A stretch of DNA of 64,000 nucleotides from Aphrocallistes beatrix (lineage: Eukaryota; Porifera; Hexactinellida; Sceptrulophora; Aphrocallistidae): positions 620,001-684,000 of the forward strand of contig OY725504.1 in assembly GCA_963281255.1 (NCBI GenBank). The letters are read 5' to 3'. Made by a program: the position numbers and the translations under genes. The notes beneath the pieces were generated by a model. It was not told where the DNA came from and made no database searches. It saw only the letters and a list, made by a program, of their open reading frames with translations. Positions 12,301 to 27,300 of this stretch are shown piece by piece. Every line of letters starts with the position of its first letter. Within the stretch, counting starts at the first letter, position 1.

Positions 12301-15300
12301 ACAAGAACTAAGTATGGATCAGAGAGAAAAAGCTGAAACTAACGAACACAATGTCATCGTGGTGACTTTAATGAAAATATCGATACGACGGATATGAAAT
12401 AGAAATTCAATAAAGAGCGCACCTGTAGTGTCCTGAGCGCCATAGCCTGCATCTGCCACATGAGAATCTGTCTCCATTCCAAAGACCCAGTTATGGAGAT
12501 AGGGACTATCTGGGTTGGACTAGTGGAGCTCTTGAATTCCTGGGCAGCCAGCAGATGTCTGTTGAAATAAATAACGAATGAAACAATTCCACAAATGCCA
12601 ACTTGAGCCATGATAAAGCTGGACGCAGCGTTGAATTTCGCGGGACATGGCGGGACGCAATAGAAAAGTATTATACATAGAATACAAAAAAGTGGGACAT
12701 AGGGGAAATTTCATGTAAAAGCGGGACACACGTTAAATTTAGCTCGATAGAAGAGTGAAAAATCGGGATGTCCCATCAAAAACGGGACAATTGGCATGTA
12801 TGCAATTTCCCGCTGACATTAAACAGTTACATTTGTTTGAGTTATTTTCTCATTATAACTAATTAGTCCTATCTACATTGGAGAGTAGTGTTACTCACTT
12901 AGCGTATCCTCTACTCAGTACAGGAGCCCCAGCTGTTAGCACGTTCATCTCCTCATCGTCCCACAGACCGGATAGATGTGCTAAATTTAGAATGGAGGTA
13001 GGACCAATTCGGTCCCAATCGAACTCTTCAATCTTTCCAATAGGGAGAGGTTCCAGTTTGTCTGTGGATCTAAATGACAATAAATATACTTAAAACTTGT
13101 AAACAAGAAATGGAGACAGACAACTAACACTATCAAGGGGGATTGCAGCTTAGAGTCTTTGGCGTCGAAGAAGAAGAGAGGTTGCTTTTGGTCGCTGAGA
13201 GAAACGACTCCGAACAAGTTGTCTTCCTCCAGATAGGCAGAGCCCCCCACACTTAAGACCGGGTCTCGATTGGCCAGGAAGGAGAGTACAGGCCAGATTG
13301 AGAAACAGAGACGATGAACCTAAGTAAAATTATGTAATGAAAGCCACCTGTAACTTATAAACTTGTGAAAATATAAATACAACGGAATACATTATTGAAT
13401 ATAAATATATTTTCATAATAATTTATTGCTATATTTTTTCGAATAATCACCAAACTTTTCCTTAACACTACATACAGTACAGTCGACTCCGCTCAATAGG
13501 ATCACATCGGTCAGAGGACATTTTACCCCGATTAACCGAAAATATTTTGTACTAGCTTCTTTGTGTGAGAGCTATTCCGGTCCTGCCAAAAGTGGTCCGA
13601 TTAACTAGTGGCCCTATTAAGCAGAGTCGACTGTATTATAATGTTAATCGAAAATTGGGACGAATTGTTGAGTAATGGCTCTTTAGTCAAATTTATCAAT
13701 TTCATTTCAATAAAAATTTATCTCTGAACATCAACAATCGTGAAAAACAGAAACTCACCTCCATGTGTCCTGTGGAGCTCTTATTCACAAGCAGCTGTAT
13801 AATGCTGTCCATGAAAACTAGTCTCTCGTTGATGCAGGCCTGAATGGAAGATTGCCAGTTTTTGCAGCGCATTAACCGGCGCAAAAGTCTGACAAACCCC
13901 TCCCCGATGCAGGTCCGCTCTGGCACCAGGGACTTTGGGAGAATGCCAGCGGACAGTTCGGCTTTTACGATGTCTACGGTTTCTCTGTGAGTGGGGTTCA
14001 AGGAAGTATCGATTTCTTCACTAAATTCAACCTAAGAAACTGAGTAAAACTATATTTTGTATCCCTGGTCCAATATATGAATTACTCACTGCTGCAGACG
14101 TGCTTTTACTGTTGAATGAGACGAAAGGGAAAATGTCTACGCCTTTCACGTTATCGAATGCTTCAACCAAAGCCTAGAAACGAATACATTAAATTACTTC
14201 CATTCACAGCTGATAAATCTGGTGGTTCGGTAGTGATGCCACCAAATGAGGAGAGAGATGATTAATTAAAAAATTTGGTCAAAAATTATTTAGATGGCAT
14301 ATTTAGAAACTAGCATCCAGGTGGCTAGAAATGTGGATTAATGCCACAAATCAATTTTTTAAAAAACTGTCTGATAATCCTAAATAGTAGCCAGAGTGAA
14401 TAAATTTTTCCTCAATTTGACCAGATGAGAAAATCATTATTTCTTATAAAATACAAATTTATTTGAAAAGGGATGACTAATCGAGTAGATTGGATTCAAA
14501 TTATTTAAACAAATTTATTGCAATAAAGCATTCTTGATAATCAGTCGAAGCAAAAAAATGTTTCGAAAGATCGAGTACCTCAGAATTCTTAGCGAAGGAT
14601 AGTTTCTTGTTGACCCCATCGTAGACGCAGGTGATGGTATCTCCACTGATGCAGGGACTTAACAGCTCAGGGAGTTGTCCGTCGTGAAAAAGGTTTCCAT
14701 GGAAGGTGTCAAGTGTCCAGCTGTAACGTGTCGACTTGATGGCAGTGTTGAGAAGTGGTTTGAATGCCACTCCGACATAAACTGAATTGTTACTATTATC
14801 TGAGTTTGCGAGAGTTATCTAAGTAGGACAGAGGAGTATAGAAATTTAAATATTTAATTCAAGTTATTAATGGCCTATTCCCACCTATTTTACGCGCCAA
14901 TATTTCTAAATATAGTGAATTCTTCAGCAGAAGTGTTTTACATTTTTCGAATAGCTTAGGTGCATTGCTGTGTCTACTTAATCTCGTCGTACAGGCTGAA
15001 ACAAATTTGCATCTATATGTTAGTCCTAGATTTTGAGGAATAATCTATTTCTGTAATTAAATTTACACAGATTCAATTCTGTGAATATTTATAGATCTCA
15101 TTTGATTTTACCCTTGGCACTATTATGATAAAATAATTGCTTTATTTTCCAATTTTTTGTTATTCTCACCTTCCATGAAGTAACGCCAGGCCCTAGCTTA
15201 AAATTCATATACAAAAACGCCTCTCCTTCAGCTGTCTTTTTGATATATTTCCCGTCTATAGTGCAGGAGTTTACACCACTGATGTTCTCAAACAAATATT

Positions 15301-18300
15301 TCTCCAACGGGTCAGCTGACTTCTTTTTCGTCACCTTGTCACTGCCTTGCTTGTTGATGTGGAACACTGGTTGTCCGAACTGGCAGATTGACATTTGATT
15401 GAAAATGACATCGATGATCTAAAAATAGAAACATTCAAAGGTTCAAATGAATCTGATTGGTAGTTTAGAAATGTGTTTCTGAAAGGTGAAAATAGCCAGT
15501 ATTATCCAATTCATTCTACATATAATCCATCGTTTGGTTCAATTGAGATTATTTTGAAATTCCTGATAAATATTATTACTCGATTTGAAAGGGATGGCGT
15601 AAGCTTATCAGTGGAATCGTTGTAGCCTTCCAGTCTATATGCCATAACGAAAAAACAACATTTGAATTTGTGGATCTGCAACTAACTCAAGCTAGTAGCA
15701 ATCAACACTTCCTCAGACATATTTGCACCTACTTCTGAAGTATGTGCTGTGATGGAAATTCAATTGATTCCGTTCTAGGATTGAAACATGAAATTAGTGG
15801 CTCAGATTCGGAGCAATTTTCATATTTCAATTCACTTTTACTTTTTAAATTCATAAGGAGTGAAATCAATTTTGAAAGTTGTTAATGTGTCAGTTAATTA
15901 TATCCTGCATTCGTAGGAAGAAGAGATACTGTCTGTCTTTCATTTTGTGCACCTTAAACCCCCTTGCTTGTTTTTTTCGTACTCAAAAAATTTAAAGAGC
16001 TGTATCGGTTGAAAAACAGTCGCATTTGGAAGAGATAAACGATTTCCAATCTCATTACTAATCACTAAGAGTATTACAACTAGCCATAACAAATGGCTTA
16101 CTACCTTGAAATGTTTGCATCTAATCTAACCCCCGTGCTTATTCAGGGAAAGACAGTACCTGTTGACAGCAGTGGAAAATGACGATGAGTTTAATTTAAA
16201 TCTGACCAACAATCGTAGACAACTCCAGGCATTGGCGGGATGAAATTGGACAACTCATTTCGCATCTCAGTCGATTCGAAATTATATAAATTAACAATAG
16301 AATAATTCGCTAACTCAATTCTGGCTGAGTCAGATTCGGGTGTGAAGCTATACAAAAAGGGATTTTAAATATAGATAGAATTGACTTCAAGTCAAAGTTT
16401 CGTTAAGAAATGAAATCCTAAGAAAATCAATTATTACTCTTAGCAATAAGTGACTACTGTCGCCAAGATAGGTAAGCTAGATAGCTTCCTTCCACTTGAA
16501 ATTTCATGATTTTACTAACAAACTGGTGCGAAAAATTCAGCACTTTTTGATAATTAATTTACTACTATGACACGATAACCTCCACCAATTTCGATGATCG
16601 ATTCAGCCGCATAAATGAGGGAAAACGTATGTACACTTCGTGCGAAATCCGGGTTGCTGCATATTTCGCAGGTATCTCAAACTTATGGGATAATCCAACC
16701 ATCATTTTAATCGAGCATCGCCAGAGGAAGCAAGGCTTCCAGCTGCCACATCTCGTCAACAATTACTTGTGAATATTTGTCTGAAATATGACGTGTCGAA
16801 GTATAGTCGAGGAATCTTATATTAGAGTATTAAAGATTACAAGATGAAGTGCTCGGAGATTATTGAACTTAAAATATTGGCCAGAGTTACTATCAAATAT
16901 GGAAATATGTCTGATAAAGCTGATCCCAGAGACATTTTGATATTCTCAAGGTAGTGGTAATCTATGCAAATGTAAATCAGAAAATTATTCAGGAATAATG
17001 TATAAATTATGGGAAATTATATCAGAGAAGTAGTGGTTTATGATAAATTTGAAGCTCAACTGTAGGAACATCCAAGTATCAATTCAGATGCATGCAGTTA
17101 ATAAACAAATAATTTCAATAAACGCAAATAATTTTAATAAACGCAAATAATTTTAGTTGACTGATCATAGTCTACCACTGAAACACCGGGTTGTCTGTGT
17201 GTTCATGAGTTAATGATTTTGTGAGCTATTTCTAATTTCCCCAGCACGCATCACATATGACAAATTAAATATTTTTTGGAAATGAAGTTGATGATTACTG
17301 CGAAATCTGATGTCTGTAATGATAGCGCTGCGAGTCCGTGCTAGCACAAGAGCTAAGAAAAGCAAAGCAATCTCATTTCTCATTAATGACTCGAATTGGA
17401 GCAATTTGAACCTTCTCCTAATTAAAATTATAATGAGGGATATATGATCTGTAATTAACTTCCACATCCTGTTGTTTTGAATTATTAATTTAGCATACTG
17501 TTTCATTGCATTACAGATAGAGTAGAATGATTACAGTTTTTTATTAATTTGCTCAGGTGCTTAATTACTAATTACTGAGTAAAAATTAAGTGAAAATATT
17601 TTTTAGAGATTCGTGAAATCTCTTTCTTAAATTCATTTTTTAAAAGAATACAATAGTGATATTATTCTAAATTTTTTAAATATTTCATATGTAAAATCAG
17701 CTAAAAATTATCTATAAACCGCATACAAAATCTCCACCAAAATAATTGACGAATTCTGGAATATTACATAACCTGTCCTAGTTTTCGAGGGTAAACGATT
17801 TCCGAGCTACTGTGATTTAGCTTAATTTCTCGCTATAAATCAATGGAAAAAGTATCAGTATTATTCGAGATGCTAGACTTCCATAATTTCAATGATTGGA
17901 ATTCAAAACCAAAAATCCCAAAATATATTTCCAATTCTCTCATGATTGCATTTGTATAATTAAAATGAATGTAGAGTAAAATTCAAATCATAAACAATTG
18001 GATTGTTAGTAGAGAGATTTTGCTGGAACAAATTTTATACCAAATTAAACTCCTACAACAAATTCAGAACGTGGAGAGAAAACAGGTGCCACACCAGTCA
18101 GCAGAATTTAGTACTGACCCACAAATTAAATCCATCAGACATATTATCGAATTGATTCGTATTGAAAAATGGAAATTAATACTAAAATAGATAAAATATT
18201 CCAAAACAATTCCAATTATTTGGCGCATAATTAAAAAAATCCAACATCATTTATTTCAATTAATTAATCCCCAAGCACTTTGTTATAGCTACGTAATTCA

Positions 18301-21300
18301 TCTCGTGGAATTTATTTGAAAATAAATATGTAGTGTCACAGAAACCAGAGGAGCCTTATTATATAATCTAATTTATCGTTTGTTAAAATTGAATTAATAT
18401 CTTCATAATATGAGGGCGACTAATTTCGGATTGTGCTCCAATCCAATGGCTGGCTAATGGGCAAACTTGCAATTAATCTTGGAGAACAAGTGCTTAGCTG
18501 GCGAATACTTCATATCTGCATCAGTATAGTACCTGGAGGGAGTTATTCACTCGATCCACAGATCCACAGATTCAACCTAAAAGTAGTTTGTCCTGCCTGC
18601 AAACTCTACTGTAGAACTAAATCTGGGGGAAAACCAACTTTTATTGGGGATAGGAACAGGTGTGTAAAGATTGCGAAATGTCACACCTTATCCAACAATG
18701 GATGCTCTGTAGTATGGGAGAATGTGAACATGTCCGCATAGTGAAACAAAGTTTTGCTCAAAGACTGAAATGTATAAATATAAAAAGGTGCTAATGACGT
18801 CATGATTCGGTGATGAGTCGACATTTTCGTCTGAGACAACTTGCTTGAGCCAGTGTCAAAATACTGTACAAAAAATCAGCTTTCTGCAACTGGAAATTTC
18901 GCAATCAATTCGTATATATCGTATTATAATAAAGAATCATTTTAAACCTTCATGATTTTTGCTTAGAGTGAAATCGAAGCAAAAAATCAAAAACACATTA
19001 TTTCAACAATTTTTTTTCAATGAGATTGTAATCACATCTCATCTTGGGACAGTTTTCAATTATTAATAACCACGAGCAGAGTTTTTTTTAAGGATTTGCT
19101 CAGAGGGCCCTGCAAAAGATTAGAGGTCCCTTACCTAGAATACTACATTTTATGATATTCAGTACATTACGAATGTTAAGAAATTAGAGGTCCCTGAAGA
19201 GAAATTAGAGGTCCTTTTGGGCCCTCTAATTTAACTTAAAAAAACACTGACCACGAGTGTAATTTCCAAATGGATGGAGATCAAATTAGAGTGTCAGCGA
19301 TAGGAATTATTTTAAGGTTCAGGATTTTTGCTAAAAAATCAGTTTTAATAAAGCAGACCATTTCTTGACTTGGCACTATGATGTGAAATCGCGAAAATCT
19401 GGTCCACCATTAGACAATTCTCCTAACTGAGCTGTGAAAGTAAAAGGAATGTTTCAAGGTAGGATATGACGCACGAAAAGAGACGCTAGGAATTCGAGTT
19501 TTTCGCCAATTGACTGAGAGGAGCTAGGAGATATCGTTAGTTGAAGTTTTACAAGAATGAACTTAATTTTGTGTGGAATGGATGACACACAGTTAGAGAT
19601 CGCATCAATTGTAATGATAACATATCCTTCAACGTTAAAATTTGCATTATTCTTGCGACTAAAAACATTGAACACAAAACACACAAACAACTTTTGTTAT
19701 GAATCACATAACTAAAAATCATAAAAGTGTACCTCTTATGTCATATTTTGTCCATGAATATAATTTATAATTTTTGTATCGAATGAGGTATTTACTCTAG
19801 TAGTACAGTCGACTCCGCTTAATAGGGCCACATCGGTCAGAGGACAATTTGCCCCGATTAAGCGGAGGACCCTATTAACCGAAAATATTTTGTATTAGCT
19901 TCTATGGTGAGAGCTATTCCGGTCCTGCCAAAAGTGGCCCGATTAAGCGGCTGACCCGATTAAACAGTGGCCCTATTAAGCGGAGTCGACTGTATTTTAA
20001 ATAGACTGTGGAGTGTTTTTCATACTAAGGAGAGATGGCATATTAAAAGGTTTTTGCAAACAGAATAGCCCAACCTGTAAACAAGTTCGTCTTCAAATAA
20101 AGAGAAATTGAAATAATTTAGTGAAAAGAGATTAAATAATCAATTGAATAAAGTATAGCTGTGTAGGCGTAGATTTATAGAATTCATGTTTTGGAGAAAA
20201 TTTGCAATAAATGATGGTAAAATCATTTGCAAAAATGGCATTGGCAGAATCTTCAATGGAATTTAATCATATGACATCTGCTTTCACCCTTCAGAACAGC
20301 AGTATTTCTCTTAATCCACTTTCCAATTAGATAACAATGGCATGAGAATTGCCTGAAATCTGGAGGACATGTGTTCTCTAATTAGAGTCATTAGTAGATT
20401 TTGCTAATTTACAGATTAAATAAATTAATGAGATTATTACTCTATTGTGTCGAAGGTGGTATTTGAAAATAGCTTTGAGCGAGTGACGAATGCTAACGGA
20501 TTTCATCACAAATAAGAGAGAGTTTTCGTGAGGGATCTGTGCAGTTTCAATGGACAATTATGGACATTTTCAATTCGGTGCTTTGAATAAATCAATAAAC
20601 TGGTTTAGAGTAGGAGTTAGTGTCTATAAGTTATATATTACATCGCATGAATCGCATTTATCAGATTAAGTCGTTCCTAACTTTAACCGTCCCGCAGGAT
20701 GCTAAAACGCCAGTGTTTAAAAGGGATTTGAGTGTAGAAACGAAGAGAAACTGAGTTAGTGCCAAATTGGATCCAACAAGGAAATATTAGTACAGTCGAC
20801 TCCGCTTAATCGGGCCAAAATGTCCTCTGACCGATGTGGCCCTATTAAGCGGAGTCGACTGTATATGAAAAGTGAGTAGTTAGGATGTTGAAATTTGAAT
20901 CAACATCCATATTGTTAGAATGGATCTAGCACGTTTGCGTACATTAGTTACTTTTTCACCTTGCATGAACTTCATCTGTTTTAACTCAACGTTACCTTGC
21001 TCTGTTTCCGCCATTCCTTTTTCACAGTACCACGATGGAAAATATATAAGTATCCATCATGGGAAAATTTATCAGTAGCCATATGGTATTTTTATAAACT
21101 TGTCCTCTCCAAATGTATTTGTAGATCTTTATCTTTAAGTTCTAATGAATTATTAGTTTACAGTTGTATGAATCTGTCAAATATTGATTTAATTGTACGC
21201 AACTGTGAATAAAAACCCCTGTGCGCAACTGTGATGTACGCAACTGTGCGGCTTCCTGTTAGAATGACAGTCTATTGATTTGCTGAATAGAATAGAACAG

Positions 21301-24300
21301 TATTTTTGGAAGAATGGTGGTTGATATTACTTGCTCAAAACACGCAATTTATCTTTTCAGGTATAGTAAGAAAACGAAGTAGTGGAAATAACGCAAAGTT
21401 AGAAAAAAAGATTTTTTCCAAAGGACAAAGGCAGAAAAAGGTGTTCAAGTGGTGTTATGGATATGCGGGGATTATTTTTTTATAAATTCGAATTTCATAA
21501 GCAGAATATTGTCGAAATTTGATGAATTCCATTCTTAGAATAAATAATTTTCAAAAAAATGCTTCAAAAGGTCTTGATTTTAACGGCTAAATGTTAAACT
21601 AAGAAAGTGCATTTCCTCCAGAATTAACACTGAAACCCATACTATTAATATAAACTATTAATAGATTATTCGGGATATAATTAGCTTAATTGCTCTGTTC
21701 TGATCGCAGAACAGCCTTTTGCAACGCAAACCAAATACTTGAGAAGTGGCAAGCTGAAAACTCAAAATTAGTCATTAACATTCCACAGAAAACTTAAAAC
21801 TCATGCTGGTCATTTTCTAGTACTTCGATCAAAATCCGTTTCTCGGCCAAAGTACAAATGGATAGAATGTGCCACAAGTGGAGAGTTAGTGTGAAGATTA
21901 GATAATGAGTCATGCCATTCTGATAACGGATGGTCGTCTTACTCCAGATGTTTGCTGCAGGCTTGAAGTGAAAGGTGAAAATATTTTGTTCTGTCTATCA
22001 ATTTTCATACCCCGGGTAACACGCGGACACATACAATCAGTGCATGCTTGTACAGGAGTATTCTCTTCCTGTTTTTACCAAATCTCCTTCATCAGCTGTT
22101 TAAAATTTCTTCTCAGGTTAGCTTCTAGCGAGCAAGTTTGTATCTTAAAAGTAACTGCGTTGTTGTACCTGAACTGTAGAGGTAGTGCACGCTTACATTG
22201 TTGGAAATGCTGAGATTTGAACATTGGAAAGAGGGTGTGGGGGATGTTACAGATGGTGTGTTAATGGTTGGTTGACTGGTTGGCTCAGGATTTGCAACAT
22301 ACGTTGGAACAATACACATTTCGCTGAGTTGTTGCTCCAAAGTAGAGGATTCAAATATTGAATGAGTTCATAAAGAACGCTTTTTCAAAAGGAGTATCGA
22401 CCTCCCAGTTTGAATTAAGACACGTATGTAACTATACGTAAATAATAGCTAATATATTTAGACTATTATAAGCACTATCGACTCCGCTTAATAGGGTCAC
22501 TGCTTAATCGGGTCAACCGCTTAATCGGGTCACTTTTTGGCAGGACCGGAATAGCTCTCACACATACATAGAGGCTAATACAAAATATTTTGGTTAATAG
22601 GGTCCTCCGCTAATCGGAGCAAAATGTCCTCTGACCGATGTGACTCTATTAAGAGGATTCGATTGTACTAAAAAACTTGTGTTTCCGCAGAATTCATCAT
22701 ATCTCCTCCTGTCGAGCCAATGCTCCTTAAAATATATTCCATAGGGATATTAAGACTGAGCAGCTGAAGGATAGGCAGCTAGTTGATGACAATAATTTTC
22801 GCAAATACTAATAACAGGAAGTGATTTCCAGTAAGCTTTTACGGAAGTGTCGCAATAGCTGACTAATATAGACAGGAGCAACATGAGATGTGTTGGTTGT
22901 ATGAAAGTTGCGAAGGTTAAGTCGAGTTTGTGACCAGAAAGGATACTACTGTAAGATAATAGAGATGTGTTGCAAGGAAGTTGAGAAGGTTAAGTCGAGA
23001 CCAGAAAGAACTACTAATCTGTCTAGAATTATAGAAAGTACCTCCACTCTAATTTATTGGAATCTTTTCGGGTTAGAATGTCATTAGGAATAGTGGCGAT
23101 TTGTGATACCAATTCAAATGACTAGGCAGTGATATAGAATGATTCTTTGAAGAATGTTCTCGAGTGTGAAATGGAAATTGTTTCGCTCTATTATTTATAC
23201 AGAAATTATACAAATCATGTTTTTGACGATACGAATCCTCAAATTGTCAATAAATTATGTAAAATTACAAAGTTTGAATGTTTATTAAATTAATGATAAA
23301 TATTCAAATTTTGCCAGATAAAAGTTATCTATTGAAATGGTTAGAGCAAATACAAATAAAATGATGAAAAATTTGATAAATAAATTTAGATTATGCAATG
23401 CATGGTTCAGTAAATAATATCAAAATGGTGATGACTTGCTGGAGCTAAAATATAAATCCTTTCTCTTGACAAACAACACAAAATGCTACCACCAATTAAC
23501 TATCAGATTAATTATTCATGCTTATAGTACATAGCATCCTAATGTTAATTTCGAGTGCAAAGTGGCTTAAAATATGAAAATTTTGCAAGGAATCTTGATG
23601 AAAAAAAATATTTGAGAGATGATGGTGTTATCCGTGGAACTAATACCGTAGTTCACAGCCAAAATTTCCCGAATATACTTTGAAATGTGATTACGGAATT
23701 CTCTGCTGAAAACATCCCTACTCAGCATTCAGATGATTTGGTAAAGAAATGATGCTCACACTAGCCAATAAGATTACAACCAATCACATTCCAATTCCGA
23801 CCCCACAGTAGCTCTAATATCTAACAACTCTACAGAAAGACAGTATGTTGTTGGTTAAAAATTTGAAGATCATATACGGAAATATTGTTGGGAGTTCTAA
23901 AGAAAGCTAATTGGAATTCGCAGTATATTTAGCACCAAAATAAGCTGAAGAAACGATTTTAAAACATTTTGTAGATCAAGGAGAATTTTACTATTTTGAT
24001 GCTACGACATTCATATCAGTGCTATCTTAATCAAATGAGGTGATAAGTAAAATTCCGATGGGGAAACGAGTTTCAAAAGATCTAAAGCAAAAAATTGATG
24101 AGAATAAATTTATATGGGTTACAACAAGGTGACAAAAATATAGAGTTATAAATGTTTTCAGATGATTCAGCAAACAGCCGTGAATGCTATCATATGGCAG
24201 TTGGTTTTAATTGGAAAATAATCTTTTCCGAGTCATAATTTATGTCTGTTGTATTTTGAACTAAAGAATTGCTTGAAGACGGTTGAGGCTTCCATTCTCT

Positions 24301-27300
24301 GTGATTGAATCTCAATAGTGACTATTGCTAACCGGACAATTAAGATATCACAGCGGTGCGAAATTTCTTTAATTGAGAGATCAGACAATCGGCACGCACG
24401 AAGAAACCATCTGTGATCGCAGAAACTAGCCATAACAACGAAAACACATCCGCGAACCAAACTAAAAGGCATTTTCGATAAGGATGCTGGGAGGATTATT
24501 CCTGCTCAGAGTTCTCTGCCATTTTCCACACCTAATTAGGGGTGCAGATCTCGAAAGAAAATTCTACTTTCTGCTTATATCAGAAATTCTATAAATTGAG
24601 ATTGAAACTCGTTGTTGCATGTTTGTGTGTGTAAAATTTATGTATGTAAATACGACAAATTATAAATTAGGGAAGAGAGATTATTTAAATTAAATCTTAA
24701 AAGATCAGCTTTCAACCGTTAAATTAGATCTAAAGGAAGAGCTTAATTCATCATTCTGCAAATTATCCGGTGCAGCATAATTATAATTGTTTAGGTGTAA
24801 TTGGATGCAGAAAATCGCTGATTTACAATAGATATGACTGGATGTGTGAATAAAATTATAAATTTATCATTAGCAAAAATGAACTAATTATAAAATTCAG
24901 CCGAAACTAATTCAAAATTAATTATCAAGTTATTTTCTCCCCCATTAGATAGGTTCACATTGTGCATGTGTTTGATAGAGAAAATATAGCAGAGAAAAAT
25001 AATAGAAAGAAAAATCTAGTGCAGTGATAAAATAAGGTTGACTTAGTATTTGGAGCAAGGTTGAAACCGATTGAACCGAATATCAGTATTCATGAATAGT
25101 TCCGGAACCGAATACGAATACTGATAATATTCGGTACTCTAACCGAATACGAATACTGATAATATTCGGTGCTCTAACCGAATTCAAATACTGATAATAT
25201 TCGGTACTCTAACCGAATACGAATACTGATATTATTTGGGTACTTCATAAATTCTAACATTGCGCAGCTGAAATAAATAATCTAAATAGAGGACTGTGAA
25301 TTGTTATAGTACTGTATATGTTGACCGATTTTACAGATAGTGACTGGATATGATAGGTAAATTAGTTAGAAAATATATATTATAACCAAGGTTGAAACCG
25401 ATTGAACCGGGTATAAATATTCATGAATATTCCCTAACCGAATACGAATACTGATATTCAGTTCCCAATCGAATATCAACTATTTGCCAAATAGTATTTG
25501 GTCTAACCGAATATTGAACTATTCGGTTGCAACCTTGATTTGGAGTTTTTCTTAAAATATGCATTTAACAATAATTTTTCATTCTCAAGCGGTTAACGTA
25601 AAATTAATAGAGAATTGGAAGTCTACTCCATGGATTGGATATATGATCGTTAAACTAGAAATACTAAAATTACAGAGGTTTCAATTCTATTGGAAGTATG
25701 CACCAGATACACGAGGTAAGAACAAAGTGCTGATAAAACATTTTTCAGAATAGATTGACTGTGAACTGCTAATGTTAGTTCCAATATTGTCCATATTTGG
25801 TTAGGTTAAGGAGGAATGAAGAGCAAACGTAATAAAATTAGGAGGAACCCTGCATTGAAACATAAGCTAGCACTTTTTAATCTTTGTGGATTTTGTAAAA
25901 TAGATAAGATATCATGGGGGTGCCCTCAAACATGAAACTCAGTTCATATCGAAATGAGTATTTTCCATAGACAATCATTTGATTTGTTACTTCAAAAGAA
26001 CGATTCGTTCCATTCGGAGAAGATATATGATACAATATATGATTAAACATATTAGGAAAATGACTTGAACATGTAACATTGTGGCTATTAGATGATAATA
26101 TGTGTAGAATACTTAAAATAACCTTTTTCTTCTCAGAAACATTCTCATTCGGATGGTCGATGAGGATATAGGATAAGAGGGAGAGGGATAGCATTCTCGT
26201 GCGGATACTTCTACACCTCGGAAGACCTACAACATTCACACATTAAATTAGAAGAAATATACGTGAGTGGAAGAATAATGATTTGCTCGCAGGTGCAGAT
26301 AAAAACTGAAAGGACAAAATAATCGGTTTTAAAATACATATGTTCCAATTCTATAGTTCAAGTTCGAGTGTAACATAGAAGCATAAACAACTCTAAACAG
26401 AACCAATAAATGAATGAAATTTTTCTGTAACCTAACAAGGTGTTACATTTATGATATATAATGTGAAAATAATGTCAACAGAATACAATAATGACTCGTT
26501 TTTGAAAAGTAATAATTGCCTAAAGACATCATAAATGGTATATGTTCCGCATCAAATATATGTCAGATCACTTGAATAAGAATTCTAAAGAATTATATTT
26601 GTATTGCATTAGCATCTAGTGTGAATAAATACCATAAACTGGGGCGACTTTGGCCCTAAGAGGTGACTTTGTCCCACAATAGCAATTTTAATAAAATATA
26701 CTCAAACTTATGAATCAATGTAATCACACTGCTAATATGTTGAATGAAACTCTCAATATATCCAAAGGTATTTAAACCGTAATATTCCTAAGTTTGAGTA
26801 TATTTTATTAAAATTGCTACTGTAGGGACAAAGCAACCTCTTAGGGCCAAAGTCGCCCAGTTTACGGTACCTACTTACACTGCACTACATCCACTCCCAC
26901 TATCCTCAGGAGTAGTCCAACCCAGGCAGGATTGGCGAAGTGAGATCTCATCTTCACAGTGGAGAGCACGCGAGTGAGGAAGTTGATGTATGAGCCCATC
27001 GCATACTCTCTATCCTCGCTTGTTATGGTAGACCACAGCTTGTCCAGCTGTTTCAGCGTCTCAGGGTGGACTGGGTGGTCGAACTCGAAAGGGAGTGACA
27101 GTTCCAAAAAGTCAATTTGTGATTGTATATTCAGCTCATCTCTGCAAGGAGATATAGAGATAGTTAGTATGTACCCTTCCGGGAAGCGGAAAAAAGTACG
27201 TACTAACCGAGTTGATATTACATAGGAATCCATATAATAAATGAATTCTGGTTCAGAGAAATGAGTACGTACTAAGCCGAAGTACGTTGTATCCCGAATA

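Larger units (their letters stand above)
15419..26122 (-). other. HERC1: 10.7-kb HERC1 intron, no further gene seen
   Basis: Intron between exons 35 and 36 in phase 0. It holds MITEs at 19079, 19806, 20793, 22473 and 25056. Short open frames (for example 18433-18741 plus, 21905-22213 plus, 24233-24472 minus) show no domain or coding-like composition. Otherwise AT-rich unique sequence. Confidence 0.8.

Noticed and set aside
18433-18741. Plus-strand 102-codon ORF in the large HERC1 intron
   Set aside because: No recognisable domain, base composition like the surrounding intron, no splice sites or signals nearby.
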